The notes beneath the pieces are model-generated. The model was not told the origin of the DNA. It made no database searches and worked only from the letters and a program-made list of their open reading frames with translations. This document shows, in pieces, positions 46,388-55,348 of a stretch of DNA of 64,000 bases. Both the position numbers and the translations under genes were made by a program. Every line of letters starts with the position of its first letter. The stretch's first letter is position 1. The DNA is taken from assembly GCA_947476325.1 (NCBI GenBank), contig CANJPZ010000009.1, forward strand, positions 18,107 to 82,106. Reading direction: 5' to 3'. The stretch is from Caulobacteraceae bacterium. Its GTDB lineage: Bacteria; Pseudomonadota; Alphaproteobacteria; Caulobacterales; Caulobacteraceae.

Positions 46388-46738
46388 CTAGTTTCTCTGG
46401 ATGAGGCCTCCAGCCCCCAGACCTGCGGCGCAAACGGCCAGGGCCACCCACACCCACATCTGCGGCGCGATGCTCGCAGCGCCCATGTCCACGCGTGTGG
46501 CCTGATCGCCAACCACGGCGGCCCAGGATGACGCCCTTTGCGCCCAGTCCGAACTGGCCACGGCCCTCAGCGCTATGATCAGACCGGTGGCGCCGGCCAG
46601 GCCCAGGGCCCAGCCCCGCACACGCGAATAGCGGGCCAGTCGTGCGTCAACAGCCTGCGCAAAGGCGGCGCTGTCATCGAACGCCGGCGCGACGGCGAAC
46701 AGCCGCGCGGCGTCAAATTCGAAGGGGTGCTCAGCCAT
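46388..46738 (-). CDS. Small two-helix membrane protein behind the ECF sigma gene
   Basis: A 116-residue protein starting 8 bases inside the sigma gene (ATG at 46738), so its translation is coupled. Two hydrophobic segments are visible: about 45-66 ('WALGLAGATGLIIALRA') and about 94-114 ('MWVWVALAVCAAGLGAGG'). The N-terminal 40 residues are soluble. The position suggests an anti-sigma role, but the zinc motif H-x3-C-x2-C of classical anti-sigma factors is absent, so this is inference. Confidence 0.65.
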   Translation of the reverse strand: MAEHPFEFDAARLFAVAPAFDDSAAFAQAVDARLARYSRVRGWALGLAGATGLIIALRAVASSDWAQRASSWAAVVGDQATRVDMGAASIAPQMWVWVALAVCAAGLGAGGLIQRN

Positions 46739-47300
46739 GAGGGGCGTTCCCAACTGCAGGTTCCTCGCTTTCCGGCGCCAGACGGCGGCGGAGCTTATCC
46801 AGACCACGTTTGACATGAGATTTCACGGTTCCCAACGGCAATTTCAGGATTTCAGCGGCTTCCGGGTGGCTGTAGCCGGCGCCGGAACACAGGGTCACAC
46901 ACAACCGCTCGGCGGCGGACAGGGCTTTCAAGGCTTCATCCAGGTCCTTGGACAGGCCAGGATCAGCCCATTGGTCGGCGGTCTCTGGCGTCTCGGCCAT
47001 CAGCTCGTAACGCATCTCGTGGCGCACATGCTTGATGTAGAGCCGCGAGGCGATCCGGCAGACCCAGCCGCCAAACGAGCCCTCGCCGCGATAGCCGCCG
47101 ATTCCGGTGAAGGCGGCGATGAAGGCATCCTGGGCGATATCGTCGGCCAGGGTCGCCTGGGCGCCCATGCGCCGCACAAGCCCCCGCACCAGACCGCTGT
47201 GGCGCGCCATCAACACGCCGAAGGCGGCGCGGTCTCCAGCGGCGGACAGCGAGGCCAGCTCGATGTCCGACAGCCGATCCAGATGGTTTGTGGCGCGCAC
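46731..47300 (-). CDS. ECF-type RNA polymerase sigma factor
   Basis: A 189-residue sigma-70 family protein with region 2 ('LMARHSGLVRGLVRRMGAQ...DDIAQDAFIAAF', about 30-70, and 'GSFGGWVCRIASRLYIKHVR') and region 4 ('LSAAERLCVTLCSGAGYSHPEAAEIL...GTVKSHVKRGL', about 120-172). This is the minimal two-domain ECF layout. It lies between a DUF6249-like membrane protein gene (upstream, 25 bases) and a small membrane protein gene (overlapping), which together form a three-gene operon. Confidence 0.9.
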   Translation of the reverse strand: MRATNHLDRLSDIELASLSAAGDRAAFGVLMARHSGLVRGLVRRMGAQATLADDIAQDAFIAAFTGIGGYRGEGSFGGWVCRIASRLYIKHVRHEMRYELMAETPETADQWADPGLSKDLDEALKALSAAERLCVTLCSGAGYSHPEAAEILKLPLGTVKSHVKRGLDKLRRRLAPESEEPAVGNAPHG

Positions 47301-47325
47301 GGCGGGGCCCTTGCGTAGAGGCGGC

Positions 47326-47736
47326 CTAGCTGCGCGATCCCTTGTTTGGATTGAACCGGCTCAGCGCGATCAGCGCGACGCCGACCAGAGCCGGAATGGC
47401 GCCGATGCCCACCAGCGGATGGAAGGGCTCACGATCCTCGATTCCCAGAACCAGGCCGAAAAGACTCAGGCCGATACCCACTGCCAAGCATATGACCCCG
47501 GAACGCAAGTCGGAGAATGAGGTGCTTCTACCGTTCGGCGCGGCCTGGGTAAGAGAACTGATCACTTCGGGCGGAAGCGGCTGACCCTTGTCGACGGCTG
47601 CCCGCGCCACTTCGTAGAGTTTCTCGCGCTCGATGCGGCGATTGTTGGATTTCATCACCACGATGATGGTGAGGAACGTAAACACGCTGATCACCGAAAT
47701 GATGGGGATCAGTAGTGCGATCTTGGCTACGTCCAT
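47326..47736 (-). CDS. DUF6249-like membrane protein
   Basis: A 136-residue protein with an N-terminal membrane segment (about 6-28, 'ALLIPIISVISVFTFLTIIVV'), a charged cytosolic part ('MKSNNRRIEREKLYEVARAA'), the segment 'QPLPPEVISSL', and two more hydrophobic helices (about 80-98 and 107-127). This is the pattern of DUF6249 proteins, often found next to ECF sigma genes. First gene of the sigma operon. No activity is known. Confidence 0.72.
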   Translation of the reverse strand: MDVAKIALLIPIISVISVFTFLTIIVVMKSNNRRIEREKLYEVARAAVDKGQPLPPEVISSLTQAAPNGRSTSFSDLRSGVICLAVGIGLSLFGLVLGIEDREPFHPLVGIGAIPALVGVALIALSRFNPNKGSRS

Positions 47737-47847
47737 GGAATGACTCCCTTGATGTCTTCGCCCAGCCTGAGCGCTTGGCCATCTGCTGACCAGAGGGCGT
47801 CGAACCGGCGAATGGATGCAGGAGCCTTAAAAAAATGTCGCAAATCC

Positions 47848-49125
47848 CTACCCTGCGGCCCGCGCCGGCGCCGGTGCGGGCGGAGGAATGGCCGGCCGGG
47901 CGTTGCAGTTGCCGGCGACCTTCTCACCCGCGAACACCTTGCGCACGAACACCGAGGAATCGCCGGTCGAGCCATTGACCGTGCCGCTGTGGTCCAGCCC
48001 CGGATAGACGTGCTGTTCAATCACTGATCCAGCCTTGCACGCATCGTTGCCGAGGTTGACCTGCATGCCGGGCGGCACGTCCCGGTCGACGGCGCCGGTG
48101 CCCATGAAGATCGGCCGCGGCATCCGCAGGGTGGCGTATCCCATCAGGCCGTAGGCGCGCAGGGTCAGGGGCGAGATGTCCTTCTTGTAGGACAGGTTAT
48201 AGGTCAGGCGCGCATCGGTGATCTGGCGGACCAGGGTGGTGAAACAGCTGTTGGCGCTGGCGCGAACCACCGGCAGCGCAGCGTCGGAAATGTAGTCATC
48301 GATGCGGAAAGTCGGATCCATCTGCTCGACCAGCGACATCGCGTAGAAACCGTAGCCCAGCAGCGGGTCAACGGCGTCCTTGGGCCGGGCCGCGTCGAGG
48401 GCCAGTTGGGCCTCGGGCGAGAAATAGGGCGTGCCGGTCGCCACGCTGCCGCGGATATCCAGCTCGGGCGCATAGGTGCGCGCATAACCGGCTGTGGCGA
48501 ACGCCGCCCCCCCGCCCTGCGACTGGCCGATCAGAACCACCTTGCGCGACAGGCCATAGCCCCCGCCCTGCACGGCGCGGACGCTGTCCAGCACATTGTA
48601 GGCTGCGGGACGGGTCGCCAGATAGGGATGGCCGCCGGGCGTTCCCAGTCCCTGATAGTCTGACGCGACGATGGCATAGCCCTTGTCCAGCCAGAAGTTC
48701 AGATAGGTCACGTCGCGGGCGCTGCGACCGGCCCAGGACGGGGCGCAGATGTCGGCCACGCCCACGGTTCCATGCGCCCAGGCCATCAGCGGCCAACCGC
48801 CCTTCGGCGCGGCGCCCTTCGGGATGTAGAGCGCGCCCGAGACCACGACCTTTGACTTGCCATCCAGCCCGTCGGTCGAGGTGTAGAGTATGCGCAGGCT
48901 GCGCGAGGCGTTGACCAGCTCGACAGCAGCGGGCGCAGGCTCGGTCCGCAGCAATTTGCCGGGCCGGCCGGTCACCGGCCCGTCCCAGGTGTAAAAGGCC
49001 GACACGCCCCCGTCGCCGCGCAGCTCTGCGGCCTGGGCAAGTCCGGCTCCGGTGAGGGCCGCAAACGCGGCAAGGGCCGCTACGAACAGGTTTCGGGGGC
49101 CGGTCATCTGGATCATCTCCGCCAT
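47848..49125 (-). CDS. Exported lipase-like alpha/beta hydrolase (secretory lipase family)
   Basis: A 425-residue protein with a signal peptide (about 8-32, 'ALTGAGLAQAAE'). The nucleophile elbow is 'LIGQSQGGGAAF' (Ser at about 201), and upstream 'WAHGTVGVADICAPSW' plus 'GYAIVASDYQGLGTPGGHPY' match the secretory lipase family. The catalytic Asp and His are probably in 'GAVDRDVPPG' and 'GLDHSGTV'. The start has AAGGA six bases upstream. Cysteines in 'DICAP', 'SCFTT', 'DACKAG' and 'GNCNAR' probably form two disulfides in the periplasm or outside. Confidence 0.82.
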   Translation of the reverse strand: MAEMIQMTGPRNLFVAALAAFAALTGAGLAQAAELRGDGGVSAFYTWDGPVTGRPGKLLRTEPAPAAVELVNASRSLRILYTSTDGLDGKSKVVVSGALYIPKGAAPKGGWPLMAWAHGTVGVADICAPSWAGRSARDVTYLNFWLDKGYAIVASDYQGLGTPGGHPYLATRPAAYNVLDSVRAVQGGGYGLSRKVVLIGQSQGGGAAFATAGYARTYAPELDIRGSVATGTPYFSPEAQLALDAARPKDAVDPLLGYGFYAMSLVEQMDPTFRIDDYISDAALPVVRASANSCFTTLVRQITDARLTYNLSYKKDISPLTLRAYGLMGYATLRMPRPIFMGTGAVDRDVPPGMQVNLGNDACKAGSVIEQHVYPGLDHSGTVNGSTGDSSVFVRKVFAGEKVAGNCNARPAIPPPAPAPARAAG

Positions 49126-49203
49126 CGTGGTCCTTGCAGGACCTTATCGTTGTTTACAAAACCTATGCCGGGCGACCGGGCGTGTCGATGCGCGCCGGCG
49201 CGG

Positions 49204-50079
49204 CTACATGCCGCGCCGCTGGGGCAGCAGGTCAGGGAAAACCGCCTCGCGCTTCTCGGCCTTGGCCTTGAAGGCTTCGGCCATGTGCGGGCCGCTGAAC
49301 ATGCCGGTCTGCCAGACGGCGATATAGTCGAGACCGTCCTTGATGGTGTGATCGCGGGCGTAGTTGATCATCACCTTGGAGCCGGCCACGGCCAGCGGGT
49401 TTTTCGAGGCGATTTCGCGGGCGGTTTCCAGGGCGTGGGCGACAACGGCTTCGTGGGTTTCGAACACCCCGTTGACCAGACCGATTTCCCTGGCCTTTTC
49501 GGCCGGCAGACGACGACCGGTATAGGCCAGTTCCCGCACCCAGCCCTCGGGGATCAGCTTGCACAGGCGCGGGAAGGTGCCGACGTCTGCGGTCATACCG
49601 ATATTGATCTCCATGATGCAGAAAAAGGCGTCGGCCGAGACATAGCGGATGTCGCAGGCGCTGGTCATGTCGACCGCGCCGCCGATGCAGCCGCCCTGGA
49701 TTGCGGCGATCACCGGCATGCGGGCCTCGTCCAGGCAGGAAAAGGCGTCCTGCAGCGAGTGGACATAGCGGCGGAACATCTCGCCGTTGACGTGAGGATC
49801 GCCGGGCCGCTTCAGATCCGAGCCCGGATCGCCGAACACCGACAGGTCCATGCCCGCCGAGAAATGCTTGCCGGTGGACGAGATGACGATGCAGCGGGCC
49901 CGCGCATTGTCGTTGATGTCGCGCATGATGGCCGGCAGTTCATTCCAGAACGGCTTGTTCATGGAATTCATCGCTTCAGGACGGTTCATCTGGATATGGG
50001 CGACGCCGCCGTCGAGGGTGACCTTGAAACAGGACCATTCAGTCTCGGCGGCGTTGGGGGTCCGGGTGGGGGCGTTCAT
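49204..50079 (-). CDS. Enoyl-CoA hydratase/isomerase family, dienoyl-CoA isomerase-like
   Basis: A 291-residue crotonase. The oxyanion-hole glycine is in 'SAGMDLSVF', and the active-site block 'DAFFCIMEINIGMTADVGTF' closely matches the Glu...Asp pattern of delta(3,5)-delta(2,4)-dienoyl-CoA isomerase (ECH1), which moves double bonds in unsaturated acyl chains. I use the ATG at 50079; the longer frame upstream has no family match. It is divergent from metY with 205 bases between the starts. Confidence 0.85.
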   Translation of the reverse strand: MNAPTRTPNAAETEWSCFKVTLDGGVAHIQMNRPEAMNSMNKPFWNELPAIMRDINDNARARCIVISSTGKHFSAGMDLSVFGDPGSDLKRPGDPHVNGEMFRRYVHSLQDAFSCLDEARMPVIAAIQGGCIGGAVDMTSACDIRYVSADAFFCIMEINIGMTADVGTFPRLCKLIPEGWVRELAYTGRRLPAEKAREIGLVNGVFETHEAVVAHALETAREIASKNPLAVAGSKVMINYARDHTIKDGLDYIAVWQTGMFSGPHMAEAFKAKAEKREAVFPDLLPQRRGM

Positions 50080-50284
50080 GGCGGGCTCCTTGACGTTTGA
50101 ACGCACCATCGCCCCGTTGCGGCCGGCCGCCAAGAGGCTGCGTTGACGCCAAAGCCGGCCCGGTGACTGGACCGCGGCGCCTGGGGAGCTTGCGGGAGAC
50201 TTGCGCAAGGTGTGTAGATGGGGCTCGACAATCGCGGCGCAGGACCATGAATCAGGCGCGCAGGATGACTTGGGAGAGACCACA

Positions 50285-51583
50285 ATGACCCGCACGACCC
50301 GCCACCCGGAAACCATCGTCCTGCACGCCGGCTGGCGCGCCGATCCCAGCACAGGCGCGGTTGCGCCGCCGATCTACCAGACCACCTCGTACCAGTTCCA
50401 GAGCGCCGAACACGCCTCGAACCTGTTTGCGCTCAAGGAACTGGGCAACATCTACACCCGCATCGGCAACCCCACGACGGCCATCCTTGAGGATCGTCTG
50501 GCGGCCCTCGAAGGCGGTTCGGCGGCCCTGGCCCTGGCCTCAGGCCAGGCGGCCTCGGCTTACGCCCTTCAGAATCTGGCCCGTGCCGGGGACAATGTTG
50601 TCAGCTCGACCGACCTTTACGGCGGCACCTGGAACCTGTTCGCCAACACCCTGAAGGACCAGGGCATTGAGGTCCGCTTTGTCGATCCTGCCGATCCCGA
50701 AGCCTTCCGCCGGGCGACCGACGACAAGACCCGGGCCTACTATGCCGAGACCCTTCCCAACCCAAAGTTGGCCGTTTTCCCGATCGCCGAGGTAGCGGCC
50801 ATCGGCCGGCCGTTGGGCATTCCGCTGATCATGGACAATACGGCAGCCCCCCTTCTCTGCCGGCCCTTCGACCACGGTGCGGCGGTCGTCGTCTATTCGG
50901 CCACCAAATACATCGGCGGACATGGCACCTCGATCGGCGGCATGCTGATCGACGGCGGCAATTTCGACTGGGAAGCTCATCCCGAGCGCCAACCGCTCTT
51001 CAACACGCCAGATCCCAGCTATCACGGCGCGGTGTGGAGTCAGGCCGTAAAGGGCCTTGGGCCTATCGCCTATGCGATCCGGGCCCGCGTCGTCCTGCTG
51101 CGCGACCTGGGCGCAGCCCTGTCGCCATTCAACGCCTTCCAGATTCTCCAAGGGCTGGAGACCCTGCCGCTGCGCATGCGCCGCCACTGTGAGAACACCC
51201 AGGCGGTCGCCGAATTCCTCAATGGCCACAAGGCGGTGGTCAAGGTCATTCACCCTTCGGTCCAGTCTGGCCAGACCCGGGCCCGCGCGGACAAGTACCT
51301 GTCAGGCGGTTACGGCGGCCTGCTGGGCTTTGAACTGGCTGGCGGCCGCGAGGCGGGCAAGAAATTCATCGACGCGCTTGAACTGTTCTACCACGTCGCC
51401 AACATCGGCGATGCCCGCAGCCTGGCCATCCACCCGGCCAGCACCACCCACTCCCAGCTAACCCCCGATGAGCAAATGGCGACCGGCGTCACGGACGGCT
51501 ATGTGCGCCTGTCCGTGGGCCTTGAGCACATTGACGACATTCTGGAGGACCTGAAAGGCGCGCTCGCCGCCGCCGGGAGCTAG
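50285..51583 (+). CDS. metY: O-acetylhomoserine aminocarboxypropyltransferase (MetY type)
   Basis: A 432-residue Cys/Met-metabolism PLP enzyme. The PLP lysine lies in 'VVYSATKYIGGHGT' (about Lys210), the pyridine-binding Asp in 'LIMDNTAAPLL', and the large size and 'HAGWRADPSTGAVAPPIYQTTSY' start fit MetY rather than MetZ/MetB. It probably turns O-acetylhomoserine plus sulfide into homocysteine. I looked for a SAM-II riboswitch in the 205-base leader and did not see one. Its stop overlaps the GGDEF-EAL stop on the other strand by 4 bases. Confidence 0.88.
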   Translation: MTRTTRHPETIVLHAGWRADPSTGAVAPPIYQTTSYQFQSAEHASNLFALKELGNIYTRIGNPTTAILEDRLAALEGGSAALALASGQAASAYALQNLARAGDNVVSSTDLYGGTWNLFANTLKDQGIEVRFVDPADPEAFRRATDDKTRAYYAETLPNPKLAVFPIAEVAAIGRPLGIPLIMDNTAAPLLCRPFDHGAAVVVYSATKYIGGHGTSIGGMLIDGGNFDWEAHPERQPLFNTPDPSYHGAVWSQAVKGLGPIAYAIRARVVLLRDLGAALSPFNAFQILQGLETLPLRMRRHCENTQAVAEFLNGHKAVVKVIHPSVQSGQTRARADKYLSGGYGGLLGFELAGGREAGKKFIDALELFYHVANIGDARSLAIHPASTTHSQLTPDEQMATGVTDGYVRLSVGLEHIDDILEDLKGALAAAGS

Positions 51584-53268
51584 TCGGCTTCGCCCATCAG
51601 GCGGCGCACCTCGCCCGGAGCAATGGGGCGGCCGAACAGAAAGCCCTGCAGGGTGTCGCATCCGGCGGCGATCAGCACCTGTCGCTGGTCTTCGGTCTCG
51701 ACCCCTTCAGCCACCACGCTCATCCCCAGGGTCGAGGCCAGCTTGGCCACCGAGGCGATGATCATCGCCGACTGTCGGTCGCGGGTGACGTTGTCGACGA
51801 AGGACTTGTCGATCTTGATGCAGTCGATGGCGAACTGCTTGAGGTAGACCAGACTGGAATAGCCGGTGCCGAAATCATCCAGCGCCACCCGTACGCCTGC
51901 GGCGCGCAGGATCTTCAGGTTGTGATCGGCGCGCTCGACATCGTCGATGATCGCCGTTTCGGTCAGTTCAATCTGGATGCGATCGGGCGGCACATTGGCT
52001 TCGGCGGCGTAGCGCAGGATGTGGTCGGCGACGTTGTGGCGCAGGAACTGGCGGGCTGAAAGATTGATCGACACATAGGGGCCGTTCCAGCGCCGACAGT
52101 CCTTGAGCGCCTGTCGCGCAATCCAGTCGCCGATGTCGAGGATCAGGCCCGTTTCCTCGGCGATGGGGATGAACTCGGAGGGCGAGATCGCCCCATGTTC
52201 CGGGCTGTCCCAGCGGATCAGGGCTTCGAAGCCGTGGATCTTGCCGCTGCGGGCCTCGACGATCGGCTGGTAGACCATGTTGAACTGGCCGGACCGCAAG
52301 GCGCGCTCCAGACCGTTTTCGATCGACAGTCTGTACTGCGTGGCTTTGTCCAGGGCTGAGTCGAAAACGCGATAACGATTTCGCCCTTCCCACTTGGCGG
52401 CGTAGAGCGCCAGGTCTGCCTGGCGCATCAGCTCCATCTCGCTCTGGATTGCGCCCTGACGCGCAACGCCGATGGAGGCGCTGACCTGAACTTCGTGACC
52501 GAGAATGTAGCGGGTCTGGGCGCAGACCTGCAGGATCTGGGTGCAAAGATTGGGAATGCTGGATTCGGTTGTCGCCTCGACGATCACGCCGAACTCGTCG
52601 CCGCCCAGCCGGGCCAGGACGCCGCCGGCCGGGATGACCCGGCCAACGCCCAGGCATATCTTGCGGACCAGATCATCGCCGGCGCTGTGGCCCAGTGTGT
52701 CATTGACCGCCTTGAAGCGATCCAGATCGATCATCAGGACGGTCTGGTTCTGGCGGTTCTTTGCCAGGCGGGCGGTCAGCTCTTCAACATAACCGTTCCG
52801 GTTCAACACGCCGGTGAGGTCATCATGCCGGGCGGCGTGCTTGGCGATATCCAGCCGGATGCGCAGTTCCTGGATCTGAAATTCCAGACCGCCAATCGCG
52901 GCGCTGCTGTCGCTCAGGGCGCGGCGGGAGTCGCTGATCGCCCGAAACCGTTCAGCCAGGGTCTGGACGGCACTGATCGCTACATGGCGCTGGAACGGAG
53001 CCATCAGGAAAGTCAGCTTGCCGGGCGCGCCCGTAATCTGGATGCAGGCCGCAAACGCCGAGCTGTCCGCCGCCTCGGCGACAACCATCAGATCGGCGTC
53101 CGGGAACGCTTTGGCGACTTGCTGCACCTGACGCGGCAGGTCGCCGCCAGCCTGGTCGCGGAAGTCAAAAACGAACAGAGCCGGCGTGCGGCCGAACAGG
53201 CGCTCGGCGTTGGCGCGGGACATCGCCTCTGCCGCCGTGGCGCATACCATGACGCACTCAGTCGGCAA
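51580..53268 (-). CDS. Bifunctional diguanylate cyclase/phosphodiesterase (GGDEF-EAL)
   Basis: A cyclic-di-GMP protein of 562 residues as given. An N-terminal receiver-like region (about 1-120) lacks a clear phosphoryl Asp; then follows GGDEF ('LARLGGDEFGVIVE', about residue 218) and EAL ('GFEALIRWDSPEHG', about 360) with 'IQIELTETAIIDD', 'ALDDFGTGYSSL' and 'DCIKIDKSFV', so both catalytic sites look intact. The start is uncertain: the listed one is TTG, while the frame stays open upstream to 53466 with protein-like sequence ('LSIILLAPEDDG') but no ATG, GTG or TTG. Probably the last gene of a group with the two genes upstream. Confidence 0.88.
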   Translation of the reverse strand: MPTECVMVCATAAEAMSRANAERLFGRTPALFVFDFRDQAGGDLPRQVQQVAKAFPDADLMVVAEAADSSAFAACIQITGAPGKLTFLMAPFQRHVAISAVQTLAERFRAISDSRRALSDSSAAIGGLEFQIQELRIRLDIAKHAARHDDLTGVLNRNGYVEELTARLAKNRQNQTVLMIDLDRFKAVNDTLGHSAGDDLVRKICLGVGRVIPAGGVLARLGGDEFGVIVEATTESSIPNLCTQILQVCAQTRYILGHEVQVSASIGVARQGAIQSEMELMRQADLALYAAKWEGRNRYRVFDSALDKATQYRLSIENGLERALRSGQFNMVYQPIVEARSGKIHGFEALIRWDSPEHGAISPSEFIPIAEETGLILDIGDWIARQALKDCRRWNGPYVSINLSARQFLRHNVADHILRYAAEANVPPDRIQIELTETAIIDDVERADHNLKILRAAGVRVALDDFGTGYSSLVYLKQFAIDCIKIDKSFVDNVTRDRQSAMIIASVAKLASTLGMSVVAEGVETEDQRQVLIAAGCDTLQGFLFGRPIAPGEVRRLMGEAD

Positions 53269-53542
53269 GGCTTCGCTGATCAGCGGAGCCAGTATGCTGG
53301 AGCCATCGTCCTCCGGGGCGAGCAGAATGATCGACAGGGTCGGCGACGCCGATCCGGCAGCTTGGCTGGCGGGAATCCGGGGGCCGGCATTAGGTGCGGA
53401 AACGGGCGCGGGGGTGGAAATTGAGATCTTTCCGGATTTTTTTTCAACTTCCTTTTTCTTTGACGATCAAGATGAAGAAATTGATATCGCGAACCCGCGA
53501 TTTTGCAGTTATCTGCTGGTATTGGATAAGTTTTACCCAACG

Positions 53543-53992
53543 TCAATTTAGACGGTAACGGTGTTTCAGGAACCGGTTCCATCCGGATTTTATCCGGATT
53601 TCGACGACAAAAAAGAACCCCTCTCCATCGTCGGTGGGCCAGTAGACCATGCGCGCCAGACCGGCCGGCATCTGGGCTTCGAACGCTACCGCCTGGGGGT
53701 GAATATCGCTGCCGTCGGAAAGCACGCCTTGCGAGCGCTTTCCGTCGGAGGTGAATGACCAGAATGTCAGTCTCGCCCCGGCCTTGCCGAAAAGCGCGAT
53801 CTCTCGGTAGCCCATACCCTCGGTCGGACCCCAGCTGGCTTCAAGACGGACATAATCCTTTCCGAACGGCTCGAAGGATCGCCAGCATTTCATATTGCTG
53901 GCGGGGCCGGGTCCCGCACCTTCGCTGACCCATCGCCCAATCAATGGGTGAAGCGGTCCCAGGGCGCCCCTGCCCTTTTTCCAGTCCCCCAC
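53543..53992 (-). CDS. Hypothetical protein, possible lipocalin-like fold
   Basis: A 149-residue soluble protein. The beginning 'LGPLHPLIGRWVSEGAGPG' and evenly spaced strands ('YVRLEASWGPTEGMGYREI', 'RLTFWSFTSDGKRSQGV') are those of small lipocalin-like or DUF1579-type beta-barrels, which begin with 'L.G.W...G.g'. It has no signal peptide. It lies 20 bases after the acyl-CoA dehydrogenase stop and before the GGDEF-EAL gene on the same strand. I do not recognise its function. Confidence 0.65.
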   Translation of the reverse strand: MGDWKKGRGALGPLHPLIGRWVSEGAGPGPASNMKCWRSFEPFGKDYVRLEASWGPTEGMGYREIALFGKAGARLTFWSFTSDGKRSQGVLSDGSDIHPQAVAFEAQMPAGLARMVYWPTDDGEGFFFVVEIRIKSGWNRFLKHRYRLN

Positions 53993-54012
53993 ACTTCCTC
54001 CCGTTTGCCTGG

Positions 54013-55182
54013 TCAGTAGCTCTTCGGCAGGCCGAGCACGCGCTCGGCGATATAGTTCAACACCATTTCCCGGCTGATCGGCGCCAGGCGCGCAATCATG
54101 ATCTCGCGGAAATAGCGTTCAACGTCGTACTCTTTGGCATAGCCCATGCCGCCGTGGGTGAGCACCGCCGTCTCGCAGGCGGCAAAGCCCGCCTCGGCCC
54201 CCAGGTACTTGGCCGCATTGGCCTCGGCGCCGCACTCGCGCCCGGCGTCGTGCAGGGCGGCGGCCTTGAAGGCCATCAGGTCGGCGGCTTCCAGCCCGGC
54301 CCAGGCCCGCGCCAGAGGATGGGCGATGCCCTGGTTCTGGCCGATCGGACGGCCGAAAACGACCCGTTCGCGCGCATAACCAGCGGCGCGGGACAGCGCC
54401 GCCCGGCCCAGGCCCACCGCCTCGACGGCGACCAGCACCCGTTCAGGGTTGAGACCTTCGAGCAGGTAGGAAAAACCCTTGCCCTCCTCGCCGATGAGGT
54501 TTTCCACCGGGACTTCAAGGTCGTCGATAAACACGCTGTTGGAGTCCACCGCCTTGCGGCCCATTTTCGGGATCACCGTGGCAGTGACGCGCGAGCGATC
54601 CATGTCGGCGTAGAACAGGCTCAGGCCCTGGGTGGGCTTGGCCACCTGATCTCGCGGCGTGGTGCGGGCGACAATCAGGATCTTGTTGGCCCGCTGGGCG
54701 GTGCTGGTCCAGATTTTCCGGCCATTGATGATGTAGCGGTCGCCCTTGCGCACGGCGCGGGTCTTCAGGCTGGCGGTGTCGAGGCCGGAATCCGGCTCGG
54801 TGACGCCAAAGCACATCTTGTCCTGGCCGGAGATCAGCCGCGGAATGGCGCGGGCCCGCAGGTCGGCTGAGCCGAATTTCACCAGCGGCATGGGGCCAAA
54901 GATGTTCATGTGCACGGCGCTTGCGCCGGAAAAGCCTGCCCCGGACTCGGCCACGGCCTGCATGACGATGGCTGCTTCCGTCAAGCCCAGGCCCGATCCG
55001 CCCAATTCGGCCGGCATGCCCATGCCCAGCCAGCCGCCGGCGGCAAAGGCGGCGACAAAGTCTTCCGGAAAGTCGCCGGTCTCATCCGTTTTTCGCCAGT
55101 AGGCCGCGTCAAACCGGGCGCAGAGGCGGTCGATACTGTCGCACAGCGCCCGCTGGGCCTCGTTCCGCCAGAACCCGCTCAT
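54013..55182 (-). CDS. Acyl-CoA dehydrogenase
   Basis: A 389-residue FAD enzyme of fatty acid or related acyl-CoA breakdown. The family blocks 'CFGVTEPDSGLDTASLKTRA', 'YIINGRKIWTSTAQRA' and 'GRPIGQNQGIAHPLARAWAG' are present, with 'GGMGYAKEYDVERYFREI' near the C-terminus. In 'GGMGYAKEYDV', the Glu seven residues before the end of the block may be the catalytic base in this subfamily. Its real chain-length preference cannot be told. First gene of the unit with the two genes downstream. Confidence 0.88.
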   Translation of the reverse strand: MSGFWRNEAQRALCDSIDRLCARFDAAYWRKTDETGDFPEDFVAAFAAGGWLGMGMPAELGGSGLGLTEAAIVMQAVAESGAGFSGASAVHMNIFGPMPLVKFGSADLRARAIPRLISGQDKMCFGVTEPDSGLDTASLKTRAVRKGDRYIINGRKIWTSTAQRANKILIVARTTPRDQVAKPTQGLSLFYADMDRSRVTATVIPKMGRKAVDSNSVFIDDLEVPVENLIGEEGKGFSYLLEGLNPERVLVAVEAVGLGRAALSRAAGYARERVVFGRPIGQNQGIAHPLARAWAGLEAADLMAFKAAALHDAGRECGAEANAAKYLGAEAGFAACETAVLTHGGMGYAKEYDVERYFREIMIARLAPISREMVLNYIAERVLGLPKSY

Positions 55183-55252
55183 GATCGCCGCCCTTCCCTG
55201 TCGCCCGCCAAGCTAGACGACCACAGGCCTGCAACGCAATTTCGCCGGACAC

Positions 55253-55287
55253 AAAAAAAGATCCGGGCCTGGGGAGAGGCCCGGATC
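55253..55287 (-). terminator. Rho-independent terminator of the 35-residue protein gene
   Basis: On the minus strand, an 11-bp perfect stem (gatccgggcct with aggcccggatc, 55260-55270 and 55277-55287) around 6 bases is followed by seven T (A run 55253-55259 on the plus strand). It ends a transcript coming from higher coordinates, where the only open frame is the 35-codon gene at 55349-55456. A second 8-bp hairpin (55306-55313 with 55322-55329) lies in between. Confidence 0.88.
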
Positions 55288-55348
55288 CAGGGAGGGACGC
55301 CGGCAATGCGGAGAGGAACGGCTCCGCATCGCCGTCGGTTGGCTGGCG

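Noticed and set aside
50080..50284. Possible SAM-II riboswitch upstream of metY
   Set aside because: I looked for its conserved pseudoknot blocks and did not find them; the leader is plain GC-rich sequence.
53280..53582. A 100-residue minus-strand frame beginning MEPVPETPL
   Set aside because: It lies out of frame with the GGDEF-EAL protein and reads through its upstream region; sequence is Pro/Arg-rich shadow coding. Kept only as a hint for the A-run question.
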